DNA of 44,293 nucleotides from Pokkaliibacter plantistimulans. GTDB lineage: Bacteria > Pseudomonadota > Gammaproteobacteria > Pseudomonadales > Balneatricaceae. Under the pieces are notes generated by a model that saw only the letters and a program-made list of their open reading frames with translations, was not told the origin of the DNA and did no database searches. Below, one piece after another: positions 1 to 8,784 of the stretch; within the stretch, counting starts at the first letter, position 1, and the number at the start of each line of letters is the position of its first letter. The stretch covers positions 1 through 44,293 of the forward strand of contig NZ_LAPT01000115.1 of the NCBI RefSeq assembly GCF_003194385.1, written 5' to 3'. The position numbers and the translations under genes are program-made.

Positions 1-40
1 TCAGGCCATCCTGCCAGAGGGTTTATTGTTGCTGGAGTAG
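1..40 (+). CDS. possible C-terminal tail of a gene cut by the window edge
   Basis: In the second forward frame twelve sense codons (reading QAILPEGLLLLE) run from the window edge to a TAG at 38-40. The codons are of the kind used by the neighbouring genes, and the hairpin-rich element that often follows a gene starts 22 bp later. Twelve codons are too few to identify a product, and an open frame of this length can occur by chance. Confidence 0.2.
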   Translation, partial: QAILPEGLLLLE

Positions 41-61
41 TCCGGTAGCGATGCGTTTTAA

Positions 62-257
62 CAGGTCGTTGAAAATCTATCTGCGTTGCCGAATACCGCG
101 TCAAAAACAGGCTCACAGCCGAAGGCTGAACGTGCTTTAGCACGGCCCCAAAGGGGCGAGCAAAGCGAGTCAAATGCTCATTTAGTTCACTAAACTCCGC
201 TTTTTCGCCTGTGTTTTCCTTGTCTCGGCTGCCTCGATAACGTTTTTCAACAGCCTG
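62..257. repeat. MITE-like element of serial mini-hairpins with imperfect inverted ends
   Basis: The left end (CAGGTCGTTGAAAA, from 62) and the reverse complement of the right end (CAGGCTGTTGAAAA, ending at 257) agree at 12 of 14 positions, and a second inner match (AAAACAGGC-like) lies inside each end. Between them is a string of short perfect hairpins in tandem: cagcc-gaa-ggctg, cgtgc-ttta-gcacg, gcccc-aaa-ggggc and tttag-ttca-ctaaa. There is no transposase and no convincing ORF. It ends about 55 bp before copC. It looks like a non-autonomous intergenic repeat or a structured RNA cassette; copy number in the genome would decide. Confidence 0.55.
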
Positions 258-312
258 CTAAACGACGAAGAAAACGACCATAACAAAGCCACTGACAAGG
301 GAGATAACCACC

Positions 313-702
313 ATGCAGCAACTATTATCAGGGAAGCCAACATCACGGCAGCGTCTGTCCCATATCCTGTTCTTCGTACTGGCCCTGCTGAGTGCCGGTG
401 TGACGTCACCGGTGCTGGCGCACATGGCGATTCAGAGCACGGAGCCTGCTGACCAGCAGGTACTCGCGGCTGCACCCAGCCACATCACCCTGACGTTCCC
501 GCTGGCGGTGACCCTTACCAAGGTCACCGTGCAGCCTGCGAGCGGTGAGGTGATCAACCTGCCGCTGGAGCGCGTTGCGAAAGCAGAGCACCAGATAGCT
601 TCGCCAGCACTACCACAGGGCAGCTATACCGTACGCTGGATTTGTCTTGGCCATGATGGGCATAAGATGTCCGGTGAGTTCGGCTTCGTCGTCAAACCAT
701 GA
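313..702 (+). CDS. copC: CopC/YobA-family periplasmic copper-binding protein
   Basis: The 129-residue product has a signal peptide with hydrophobic core (about residues 18-35) and a likely cleavage after VLA, which leaves histidine as the mature first residue (HMAIQS). The rest is a CopC beta-sandwich ending in a GHDGHKMSGEFGF motif. In the family the N-terminal His, the Asp and the last His of DGH form the high-affinity Cu(II) site, and all three are present. The methionine-rich Cu(I) loop of classical CopC is absent, so a single Cu(II) site is inferred. An AGGGAG ribosome site lies 9 bp before ATG 313. The stop overlaps the copD start (ATGA at 699-702), so the two genes are translationally coupled. 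Periplasmic copper handling together with CopD is the likely role. Confidence 0.88.
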   Translation: MQQLLSGKPTSRQRLSHILFFVLALLSAGVTSPVLAHMAIQSTEPADQQVLAAAPSHITLTFPLAVTLTKVTVQPASGEVINLPLERVAKAEHQIASPALPQGSYTVRWICLGHDGHKMSGEFGFVVKP

Positions 703-1568
703 TGCTGGCTACGTTGTTAGGGTGGGAGGTGCTGACCCTGCTGAGCAAACTGGGCAGCTATGGCGCGATGGCCGCACTGGCAGGCGCGCTGTTTATGCGC
801 ACCTGTCTTTATTCTGCGGAGGTGGAGCCATGGCTGCTCCGCTATCTGTGGGTAGGTTGTGGCGGCACACTGGTGATGACCCTGCTGGCCTTTCTGATTC
901 AGGTAGGGGCGCTGGCAGAGAACGGCGTAGCAGGGATGTTTGACTGGCCGCTCGCGGCCATGCTGTGGTCATCGGGCAACGGCACCACCACCGGGCTGCG
1001 CCTGCTGGCGGCGGTGCTGGCCTTGCTGAGCAGTGTTTTTCTGACCCGTCACAGCCTTTATCGCTGGCTGTCTGTTGCCGTGGGCGGGTTGATGGCCGCT
1101 TCATTCGCCAGCAGTGGTCATATGGCCACGCAGGGCAGTGCTGCGGCGTTCGCGGTGGCCCTGCATGCCCTGACGGCACTGATCTGGATGGGGAGCCTGC
1201 TGCCGCTCTGGCAGCACCTGCGGCTGACGCAGAGCAACCGCTCCGCGGCGGTACTGACACGCTTTGGTGAACTGGCAGGGTATGGGGTGGCCGTGTTGCT
1301 GCTGGCCGGAGTCTTCATGCTGTGGCGCATCAGTGGTGGCCACTGGCAGGGGCTGGTGGATTCTGTTTATGGCCAGAGCGTGCTGATCAAGCTGCTGCTG
1401 GTGAGCGGATTATTGCTGCTGGCCGCGCTCAATCGCTGGCAACTGGTGCCAGCGTTGCCCGCCAGCAGCCGCGCACTTGACCTGTCCCTGAAAGTGGAAA
1501 AGCTGCTCGGGCTGGCGGTGTTGCTGGTCACGGTATTGCTGACGACCCTGATGGGGCGGGAAGGCTGA
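699..1568 (+). CDS. copD: CopD-family copper transport/resistance inner-membrane protein
   Basis: The 289-residue product is almost entirely hydrophobic, with about eight membrane segments. The stretch ALHALTALIWMGSLLPLW is the typical histidine and tryptophan core of the CopD domain, and further histidines (SGHMATQG, SGGHWQG) could be metal ligands. It overlaps copC by four bases. CopC-CopD pairs are linked to copper uptake or tolerance; the direction of transport is not settled for the family. It ends 22 bp before the convergent stop of the next gene, and no strong terminator was seen between them. No CopA, CopB or cop regulator is adjacent. Confidence 0.85.
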   Translation: MMLATLLGWEVLTLLSKLGSYGAMAALAGALFMRTCLYSAEVEPWLLRYLWVGCGGTLVMTLLAFLIQVGALAENGVAGMFDWPLAAMLWSSGNGTTTGLRLLAAVLALLSSVFLTRHSLYRWLSVAVGGLMAASFASSGHMATQGSAAAFAVALHALTALIWMGSLLPLWQHLRLTQSNRSAAVLTRFGELAGYGVAVLLLAGVFMLWRISGGHWQGLVDSVYGQSVLIKLLLVSGLLLLAALNRWQLVPALPASSRALDLSLKVEKLLGLAVLLVTVLLTTLMGREG

Positions 1569-1590
1569 TCTGCTGCACACTGGTGCGCAT

Positions 1591-3228
1591 TTACTGCAGC
1601 TGCACCTTGACCTGATTACGACCAGCGGTCTTGGCGGCGTACAGGGCGCGGTCAGCCACTTCCAGTACCTGTTTCGACTCGATCGGGCTGGAAGTATCTG
1701 TGACACCGGCGCTGAAGGTGACGGTGAAGGTTTCTTCGCCCGCCTGAAACTGCAGTTTGGCAAAGTCCTCGCGAATCTGGTCGATAACCCGGGCGGCATC
1801 CTCGCTGGTGCTCTGCGGCATCACCAGAGCGAACTCCTCACCCCCGTAACGGCCAATACTGTCAATCTTACGCAGACGTTGGCGCAGCATGTTGGCCAGA
1901 GTACAGATAACGTTATCCCCGGTCAGGTGGCCATAGGTGTCATTGACCCGTTTGAAATGGTCAATATCCAGCATGACCACACTGGTCACCTTGTTGAAAC
2001 GCCGTGCGCGCTCTGTCTCAAGGACGACCTGCTCCTTGATGTTGGCGTGAGTGATCAGCCCGGTCAGGCTGTCTCGCGACAGAGAATTGGCCAGGGTGCG
2101 GGCGCGGCGTACCCGGGCGAAGACGGTAGTAATCAGCGTCTGATCACCCACCGGTTTGGTAATGAAGTCATCTCCGGCCCGCAGCAACGCATCCATCTGC
2201 CGGTGTGCATCCACCACACCGGACACATAGACGATGGCAATCTGCAGCAACTCATCATGGAAGCGGATAATCTGCGCCAGATAGGGGCCGGGGCACTCCG
2301 GCATATTGACGTCGAGCAGAATGATTTCCGGGTGAAAGCGCATCAGGGTAGGGTAAATCTCCGCCGGATTCTCCTGCACTTCCACCATCATCCCGGCGGC
2401 ACGCAGTATTAATGCGTAGCGGGTCGACAGCTCACGGTCATCATCGATGATCAGCACCCGATAGGGTTCGTCTGTCTGACGGCGGAAGTAGCGTTCGAGA
2501 CTGTTCTCCAGTGCCGAAAAGTTGACGGGTTTGCTGAGAAAACCACTGGCGCCAGCACTGGCAGCCTTGAGCTGGGTGGTGAAGTCATCCTGGCTGGCAA
2601 GTACAAACAGGGGCACGCTGGTACTGGCCTGTCCGTTACTCAGCATCGCCGCCTTGTTCAGCTGCGGATGGTGATCAAAGTCGACAATCAGGGCATGGGG
2701 ACGCTGCAGGAGACAGGCTTGATGCAGCCGCTCCTCATCGGCGAACAGCTGCACCCGATAACCGAAATTGGTCAGGGTGTTCTGCAGGCTGTCGGCCATT
2801 TCCTGTTCGGATTCGAGAATATACAGCAGCGTGTCTTCCTGTTGCTCCGGGACCGGCTCAGGTGTCAGCAAGGAGGTCAGGGACTGCGGCGCTGTCGGTT
2901 GCGGTACGCTGAGGGCGTGCATAGCCTGCGCCAGTTGTTGCAAATAGCCTTGCTCAAGGCTGTCGAGGGTCAGCAGCTGATCGGTCTGCTGCTCCAGACT
3001 GCGGCAATCCTGCCCCAGCTGCTCAAAGCCGTAAGTCCCCGCGCTGCCGGCCAGCCGGTGCAGACGCTGGCGCAGATCGGCCAGTGCTTCGCGGGTGCTG
3101 GCGCCTGCGCCGGGCAGGCTGGCGGCAAGGTGTTGCAGAGCTGGGATTTCATTGCGCAGATGGGCGATAAACTGCTCGACCAGAAGTTGCAGTTGCTGCT
3201 GCAGCTCGGCGCCGCGTTCATCGATCAT
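1591..3228 (-). CDS. Hpt-REC-REC-GGDEF response regulator, probable diguanylate cyclase
   Basis: The 545-residue cytoplasmic protein has four parts. An N-terminal Hpt domain carries HRLAGSAGTYGF, phospho-acceptor about His57. Receiver 1 spans about residues 133-250 and has IVDFD but a poor acidic pocket (ILESEQ). Receiver 2 spans about 257-375 and has LIIDDD and LLDVNMPE. The GGDEF domain (about 385-545) has a catalytic GGEEF near residue 462. An RxxD product-inhibition site (RKID) sits five residues before GGEEF, so feedback by c-di-GMP is expected. The start overlaps the end of the upstream receiver gene by 11 bp. Context implies a phosphorelay from the two neighbouring kinases, which lack receivers, through this Hpt and REC set to c-di-GMP synthesis. 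The Hpt plus two receivers ahead of GGDEF resembles some PleD-like or hybrid regulators, but I do not recognise a named orthologue. Confidence 0.85.
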   Translation of the reverse strand: MIDERGAELQQQLQLLVEQFIAHLRNEIPALQHLAASLPGAGASTREALADLRQRLHRLAGSAGTYGFEQLGQDCRSLEQQTDQLLTLDSLEQGYLQQLAQAMHALSVPQPTAPQSLTSLLTPEPVPEQQEDTLLYILESEQEMADSLQNTLTNFGYRVQLFADEERLHQACLLQRPHALIVDFDHHPQLNKAAMLSNGQASTSVPLFVLASQDDFTTQLKAASAGASGFLSKPVNFSALENSLERYFRRQTDEPYRVLIIDDDRELSTRYALILRAAGMMVEVQENPAEIYPTLMRFHPEIILLDVNMPECPGPYLAQIIRFHDELLQIAIVYVSGVVDAHRQMDALLRAGDDFITKPVGDQTLITTVFARVRRARTLANSLSRDSLTGLITHANIKEQVVLETERARRFNKVTSVVMLDIDHFKRVNDTYGHLTGDNVICTLANMLRQRLRKIDSIGRYGGEEFALVMPQSTSEDAARVIDQIREDFAKLQFQAGEETFTVTFSAGVTDTSSPIESKQVLEVADRALYAAKTAGRNQVKVQLQ

Positions 3229-3607
3229 GGTGCTTGCTCCAGATATTCCTGACCTGACTGGCCAGTTGCATGGGGCTAAACGGCTTGATGATCACGTCAC
3301 TGGCGCCCAGGCTATGGTAGTAGGCGACTTCTTCAGGCTGCACCTTGGCGGTCATAAAGGCCACCGGAATATCGGTCAGATCCACCAGTTTACGCAGGCG
3401 CTCAAGGGTTTCCGCGCCATCGATACCGGGCATCATGACATCGAGCAGGATAAAGTCAGGGGCGAAGGCCTGTACCTTGTCCAGCGCTTCCTGGCCGGAG
3501 GTACAGGTCAGCACCTCAAAACCGCCGACGACTTCCAGCGCCACCCGGGCTACCGCCTGAATGGAAGGATCATCTTCGACATGCATGATGCGTTTTAGCT
3601 CACCCAT
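3218..3607 (-). CDS. single-domain CheY-like response regulator
   Basis: The 129-residue protein is one receiver domain: acidic pair in HVEDDPS, phospho-acceptor Asp56 in FILLDVMMPG, conserved Thr/Ser-Ala region in FMTAK, and Lys in IIKPFSP. There is no output domain, so it either works by protein contact or shuttles phosphate within a relay. It overlaps the start of the Hpt-REC-REC-GGDEF gene by 11 bp, which suggests coupled translation. The 198-bp gap to the upstream kinase gene is hairpin-rich, so it may be a separate transcript or a processed one. Confidence 0.88.
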   Translation of the reverse strand: MGELKRIMHVEDDPSIQAVARVALEVVGGFEVLTCTSGQEALDKVQAFAPDFILLDVMMPGIDGAETLERLRKLVDLTDIPVAFMTAKVQPEEVAYYHSLGASDVIIKPFSPMQLASQVRNIWSKHHDR

Positions 3608-3805
3608 GGTTATGTGCCTTAGACATTAAACAGTTATCGCTCTCGCAGCGCGCTCTGGCCAGAGTCGTTTGCGGTATCAGTGCGGCAAACCATCTGGCCG
3701 GGCCTACGCCTGATCCAGATAAGTAAACCTCCCAAGAATAGGCGGCCCGGAGTTATGTTGCTACCGGTAATTTAGCGGTTGCTGACCTGACGGCACACTC
3801 CATCA
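3608..3805. other. structured intergenic region with three consecutive hairpins
   Basis: No gene is visible in these 198 bp. Three inverted repeats follow each other: CTCTGGCCAGAG (3653-3664), GTTTGC with GCAAAC (3667-3690), and CCGGGCC (3698-3704) with GGCCCGG (3744-3750), the last extended inward by CGCCT with AGGCG. None has a T-tract, so they are not classical intrinsic terminators. They separate the kinase gene from the receiver gene in the same direction and could be an RNA processing or stability element. Confidence 0.5.
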
Positions 3806-5812
3806 CTAAGCCGCTGCGCCCTGATGCTGTTGGGGCGTCTTAGGTTCATTTCTGGCCAGAATAGGCAGCTCGAACCAGAAGCAGGCGCCAAGCCCTTCAA
3901 TGGAGTCAAAGCCGACTTCGCCGCCCATATGGCGGATCAGCTCCTTGCAGATGGCCAGCCCGAGGCCAGTGCCGCCCTGCTGACGGCGGCTGGATGAGTC
4001 GGCCTGACTGAACTGCTGGAAAATATGAGCGTGGAAACTGGCCGGTACGCCAGGACCAAAATCACGCACCTTGACTCTGACCCGGTGCGGGTAAGTCTCC
4101 GACTCGATCTCAATGACACCCTGTGCCGGCGAGAACTTGGCGGCGTTGGACAGGTAGTTGCTGATCACTTGCAGCAGGCGCTGGCTGTCCACTTCCACCT
4201 CAACGTCAGTGTGATTGAGCAGCTGGAACTGCACCGGAAACTCTTTCAGCAGCGACTGATTGAGGGTAATGGCATTTTCCAGCAGCGGTTGCAGGCGTTG
4301 CGGACGCAGCTCAAAACGCATCTGACCACGCCGCAGCTTGTCCATATCCAGCAGGTCATCAATCAGCAGGGTCAGGCGCTGGCTGTTGTCGTGGGCGATA
4401 TCGAGCATGGCGGTCAGTTGCGCCGGGTTATCACCGACGACACCGGCACGTACCAGATCAAGGGCGCCGACGACCGCTGTCAGCGGGGTGCGCAGTTCGT
4501 GGCTGATGGTGGCGATAAAGTCACTTTTGATGCGCTCCATGCGCTTGAACTCCGTCAGGTCCTGAATCTGCAGGATCAGATAGTCAGCACCACTGGCACT
4601 GTTGACCAGTGCGGCACTTTCCCAGACATCAATCCAGTCGCCATCGGCACGCCGGTAGCGTTTTTCCTGCTGATAGTTCTGCTGCTGGCCTTTGCGCAGG
4701 GCATGCAGCATCTGTTTGCTGACGGGCTGATCCAGCGGATGAGTCAGCTCCAGCAGCGACTGGCCACCGAGGCTGCTGGCACTTTGTCCCAGCAACTGGC
4801 ACAGGGTAGTGTTGCACTCCATCAGCAGGCCCTGAGGGCTGAGCAGGGCCATGCCCTGTGGCGCCGTCTCAAAGGCCCCGGCGAAGCGTTGCTGGCTCTC
4901 CGCCAGAGCCTGCAGAATCAGGGTCTGACGGCGATAGGCGCGACACAGGTTAAGCAGTAGCATGGCGGTCAGCAGCGAGACGGCAATGGCCAGGCCGTAG
5001 CCAAGGCGCTGATCCAGGATGGCCGTTCCACTGCGTGGCGCCACCAGCAGGCGCCAGCGCGTTCCGGCTGCGACGATGTCGTTGCTGACCGCTTCGCTGT
5101 CCAGCAGTTCTGTGCTGTTGCTCAGCTGCGGATGCTCATCTTCATCCAGATTGCGCAGGGCATAGCTGATGTGCAGCTGGGTCGCAGTCTGGCGCAGTGA
5201 CTCCTGCACGGCATCGGCGTTGAGTACGGTACTGACGATGCCCCAGTAACTGCCGTCAGCAAGAAATACCGGGGCACGGAAGATCAGGCCCTGGCCGCCC
5301 TGGCGCAAGTTCACGGGGCCTGCCAGGATGGGACGCCGCTGGCGGATTGCCCGCGCCACACTCGGCCACTGGCTGGCGAGGTTGGGGTAGAACAGGCCAA
5401 TAGCCTGCTCATTGCCCTTGAGCGGATAAACGTAGCTGATGCGGTTATCCGGGGCGATACCGATATTACGGATATATTTGCCCTGCTCCAGCAGACCCTT
5501 GATCCAGGGTTCCAGCGTATCGTGGTCGTACTGACCGTTCTGGGCGCGCAGATAAGACACCAGCCCGGAAGCCAGATAGAGGTTGCTGTTGAGTTCGGTA
5601 TCAATCAGGGTGCGCAGTTGCCCCAGACTGACCAGTAATTCCTGCCGCTGTTCGTTGTCAAATTGCTGACGCTGCTGATGCAGGATGAATTCACTGACGG
5701 TCAGCATCAGGATCAGTACCAGCAGTGCCTGCCAGCCGCCACTGTACCAGGGGAGTCTGGCCCTTGGCGGGTTCAGTATCGGCTGAAACGCGGGAGAGGC
5801 CTGATGATTCAT
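3806..5812 (-). CDS. CHASE-PAS sensor histidine kinase (membrane)
   Basis: The 668-residue kinase has an N-terminal membrane helix (about residues 27-45) and a periplasmic CHASE-like domain (about 60-250, with NIGIAPDNRISYVYPL typical of the family). A second helix follows at about 270-293, then a PAS domain (about 305-425). The HisKA box ISHELRTPLTAVVG carries the phospho-His, and the ATPase domain has N, G1 and G2 boxes (NYLSNAAKFS, VRDFGPGVP, GGTGLGLAICKEL). CHASE domains bind small extracellular ligands such as adenine derivatives or peptides; the ligand here is unknown. No receiver is fused, so phosphate must go to a separate receiver. It overlaps the upstream kinase gene by four bases (ATGA-type), so the two kinases are probably made together. 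Confidence 0.87.
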   Translation of the reverse strand: MNHQASPAFQPILNPPRARLPWYSGGWQALLVLILMLTVSEFILHQQRQQFDNEQRQELLVSLGQLRTLIDTELNSNLYLASGLVSYLRAQNGQYDHDTLEPWIKGLLEQGKYIRNIGIAPDNRISYVYPLKGNEQAIGLFYPNLASQWPSVARAIRQRRPILAGPVNLRQGGQGLIFRAPVFLADGSYWGIVSTVLNADAVQESLRQTATQLHISYALRNLDEDEHPQLSNSTELLDSEAVSNDIVAAGTRWRLLVAPRSGTAILDQRLGYGLAIAVSLLTAMLLLNLCRAYRRQTLILQALAESQQRFAGAFETAPQGMALLSPQGLLMECNTTLCQLLGQSASSLGGQSLLELTHPLDQPVSKQMLHALRKGQQQNYQQEKRYRRADGDWIDVWESAALVNSASGADYLILQIQDLTEFKRMERIKSDFIATISHELRTPLTAVVGALDLVRAGVVGDNPAQLTAMLDIAHDNSQRLTLLIDDLLDMDKLRRGQMRFELRPQRLQPLLENAITLNQSLLKEFPVQFQLLNHTDVEVEVDSQRLLQVISNYLSNAAKFSPAQGVIEIESETYPHRVRVKVRDFGPGVPASFHAHIFQQFSQADSSSRRQQGGTGLGLAICKELIRHMGGEVGFDSIEGLGACFWFELPILARNEPKTPQQHQGAAA

Positions 5813-8784
5813 GATGCCACGCTCTCCCCGGTGCTGCTCAGTATCGGCAGTACAAACCAGAAGGTCGACCCCTGGCCTTCCTCCGAATCAAAGCCGATTT
5901 GTCCGCCCATCTGTTCCACCAGCTCACGGGAAATGGCCAGACCAAGCCCTGTGCCGCCTGCACGCCGTGTCGAAGACGCATCAACCTGACTGAACTTCTG
6001 GAACAGCCGTGTCTGGAATACAGCAGGAATTCCACAACCCTGATCCTGCACCCAGACTTTTACCTGCCCATCCTGCCACTCCGTGCCTATATCTACCCGC
6101 CCGCCCTGATGCGAAAACTTGGCGGCGTTGGACAGCAGGTTCAGCAGTACCTGATGCAGGCGCACTGAGTCCACCATGACCTCCACATCGGCCAGTGGCC
6201 CGATATGAAAGTGCACCTGATATTTGCTGGCATAACCGCTGCTGCTGCGGCAGGCTTCGGTAATGATCGGTGGCAGTGGCTGGCGACGGGGGTGAATGGA
6301 GAGCTTGCCAGCGACGATCTTGTCCATGTCCAGCAGGTCATCCACCAGCTGGCACAGGCGCTGGCTGTTGTCCCAGGCCACATCCAGCATGGAGCTCATG
6401 GCCGCGGGTGCCTGCCCGACGGCCTGACCATGAATCAGATCCAGCGCGCCATAGATGGAGGTTAGCGGGGTGCGCAGTTCGTGGCTGATGATGGAGACAA
6501 ACTCACTCTTCATCAGTTCTACTTTTCTGCGTTCGCTGATGTCCTGCAGAAAACCATCCAGCCAGCGTAACTGGCCGTGCTCGTCATACTCAGCCCGGCC
6601 ACGGTCCTGTACCCAGATCAGACGGCCATCGGCATGCAGCAGCTGATAGCTGATGTCGTAGGCCAGCTGGCGGGAAATCGCCTCTTCAATCTGTGCCTGC
6701 ACGCGTTGCTGGTCGGCAGGGTGAATCAGGCTGGCAGGTGTTTGCGCGCTTAGCTGGGCCAGCGCATAGCCGGTCAGGTCACTGAAGGCATCGCTGCAAT
6801 AGCTGAAAGGCTGCCAGGGGTCGGCATGGCGGCGATAGACCATGCCCGGCAGGTTCTGCAGCATGCCGCGATAGCGGTTTTCACTTTCCTGCAGGGCTTC
6901 ACTGGTCTTGATCAGTTGGGTCATGTCGATGGCGACACCGAGGAAGCCCTGGATATTGCCTTCGCTGTCCTGAATGCGGGTGGTGGTCAGCCTGACCTGG
7001 CGTGCTTCACCGTTCTTGCAGATATAGGTCCATTGCCGGGTTTCGCTACCTTCGGTCTGGGCTTGGGTGACAAACACCTCAAAGCCGCTGATGGGGTAGC
7101 CATACAGCTTGCTCAGATAGCGGCCGTGTGCCTCCATTTCTGCCTGTACATGAAAGATGGCAGGGCTGGTCTTTCCCACCAGTTCTTCTGCGCTGTAACC
7201 GAGCAGGCGTTCGGCACCGGTATTGAAGAAACTGATGGTACCCAGCGGATCGGTAGCGATCATGGCCACTCCGGTGGAGGAGTCGAGAATGGCCTGCAGG
7301 TAGGCACGGGAGCGACTGATTTCTTCCTGCTGGTGACGGCGCTCAGTGATATCGGTAATAAAGCCGTGCCAGAGTATGGAGCCGTCCTCCAGCCGTTCAG
7401 GGGTGGCATTGCCATCGAGCCAGATCAGGCCTTTCTGGGGGTGATGGGCGCGATACTGATGATGCCAGGGCTGCAAGGTGTCGGCGGACTGCTGGATGCT
7501 GTTCATCGTCTCTTCGACATCATCCTCATGAATCAGCCCGAAGACCGCGCTGGCATCCTCATTCAGCTCCTTCGGTGACAAACCGTAGATATCCCTCACG
7601 CCCTCACTGATGTAGGGAAAGTGGCGACTGCCATCTGCCCGCCGACGATACTGGAACACCATGCCGGGCACATGGGCAGCAATCTTCTGCAGTCGCTGCA
7701 GTGCTGAGCGTTGTTGCTGATCATGCAGGTGCTGCTCCAGCATGGTGCCTACCCAGCGGGCAAACAGCCGCAGAAACTCCAGCTCAGCCTCATCGAACGG
7801 CTCCTGGCGCGGTTCGGGTGAGGAAAAGTTGAGGGTGCCGTAGATCCCGCCATCCACCATGATTGGCGTGCCGATATAGGTCTCCAGCTTGAAGTGGGTG
7901 TAGCACGGGTGTCTGGCATGGACCGAGTCGCGCATATGGTGGATGGCGATGGTGCCGCCGCGTTCGGTGACCAGCTGACAGTAGGTGATGCCCAGCGAGA
8001 AATGCTGATGATCCTGCAGGGTGTCGGGTGGTGAATATTGCAGCAGCACTTCGTAATCGTCTTCTACGATACGGCTGATGATGGCATAGGGCAGCTGGAA
8101 GTAATCGCTGCCCAGTGCCAGCGCATAACGCAGGCTGGCGAGGCGGTCGTTACCGGGCAGCCCGGCGATATCGTTCAGCGCACGCAACGCCCGCTGGTGG
8201 CGCAGGGCTGTGCTGGTCTGATGGCGGGCCATCGCTTCCAGTGCCTGCTCACGTTTGAGCTTTTGCAGCAGCTCCAGCTTGTTAATGACCTGCCGTGCGA
8301 GTCGCTTAAGGGCGCTGCACTGGGCAGGGTTGAGGTCCCGTGGGTGCTGGTCAATGACGCACAGGGTGCCAATACGCAAGCCACCGGGGGTGATCAGCGG
8401 GGCGCCGGCATAGAAGCGGATATGGGGAGGACCGATCACCAGCGGATTATCGGCGAAGCGGTCGTCATCCTTCGCATCGGGAATGATCAACAACTCGTCA
8501 CTGAGAATGGCGTGGGCACAGAAGGCCATATCACGGGGCGTCTCTCTGGCTTCCAGCCCCAGACAGCTCTTGAACCATTGCCGGTCTTTGTCGACCAGCG
8601 AAATCAGGGAAATGGGCACGCCGCAAATCTGTGCCGCCAGCTCGGTGACGTCGTCAAAAGCCTGCTCGGCGGCGGTATCAAGAATGGCGTAGCTTTGCAG
8701 GGCGGCCAGCCGGGCAGCTTCGTTATCCGCAACGACAGCGGGTTGATAGCGCGGGAGCGGTTTGGTCACACCCAGAGACTCCAT
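5809..8784 (-). CDS. GAF-GAF-PAS-PAS-PAS soluble sensor histidine kinase
   Basis: The 991-residue protein lacks membrane segments. GAF 1 (about residues 25-165) has the DTAAEQAFDDVTELAA and GTLCVIDQHPR signature of redox/phytochrome-like GAFs. GAF 2 is at about 205-360, and three PAS domains with their C-terminal PAC parts lie at about 365-750 (ITDITERR, GVAIDMTQL, LQDISERR). The HisKA box ISHELRTPLTSIYG and an ATPase domain (LLNLLSNAAKFS, VQDQGCGIP, GGTGLGLAISREL) finish the protein. It is the first gene of the minus-strand signalling cluster and overlaps the CHASE kinase by four bases. Five stacked sensor modules imply integration of several internal signals. The ribosome site before ATG 8784 is weak, but no better start is apparent. 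Confidence 0.87.
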   Translation of the reverse strand: MESLGVTKPLPRYQPAVVADNEAARLAALQSYAILDTAAEQAFDDVTELAAQICGVPISLISLVDKDRQWFKSCLGLEARETPRDMAFCAHAILSDELLIIPDAKDDDRFADNPLVIGPPHIRFYAGAPLITPGGLRIGTLCVIDQHPRDLNPAQCSALKRLARQVINKLELLQKLKREQALEAMARHQTSTALRHQRALRALNDIAGLPGNDRLASLRYALALGSDYFQLPYAIISRIVEDDYEVLLQYSPPDTLQDHQHFSLGITYCQLVTERGGTIAIHHMRDSVHARHPCYTHFKLETYIGTPIMVDGGIYGTLNFSSPEPRQEPFDEAELEFLRLFARWVGTMLEQHLHDQQQRSALQRLQKIAAHVPGMVFQYRRRADGSRHFPYISEGVRDIYGLSPKELNEDASAVFGLIHEDDVEETMNSIQQSADTLQPWHHQYRAHHPQKGLIWLDGNATPERLEDGSILWHGFITDITERRHQQEEISRSRAYLQAILDSSTGVAMIATDPLGTISFFNTGAERLLGYSAEELVGKTSPAIFHVQAEMEAHGRYLSKLYGYPISGFEVFVTQAQTEGSETRQWTYICKNGEARQVRLTTTRIQDSEGNIQGFLGVAIDMTQLIKTSEALQESENRYRGMLQNLPGMVYRRHADPWQPFSYCSDAFSDLTGYALAQLSAQTPASLIHPADQQRVQAQIEEAISRQLAYDISYQLLHADGRLIWVQDRGRAEYDEHGQLRWLDGFLQDISERRKVELMKSEFVSIISHELRTPLTSIYGALDLIHGQAVGQAPAAMSSMLDVAWDNSQRLCQLVDDLLDMDKIVAGKLSIHPRRQPLPPIITEACRSSSGYASKYQVHFHIGPLADVEVMVDSVRLHQVLLNLLSNAAKFSHQGGRVDIGTEWQDGQVKVWVQDQGCGIPAVFQTRLFQKFSQVDASSTRRAGGTGLGLAISRELVEQMGGQIGFDSEEGQGSTFWFVLPILSSTGESVAS

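Noticed and set aside
182-475. Reverse reading frame overlapping copC
   Set aside because: It is a shadow of copC and the hairpin element, with no signal of its own.
3680-3790. Possible cyclic-di-GMP (GEMM-I) riboswitch, because of GGCAAACCA and a nearby GGDEF gene
   Set aside because: The GACGCAAAGCC core and the receptor helix are missing on both strands; only a short string matches, and the hairpins do not fit the GEMM fold.
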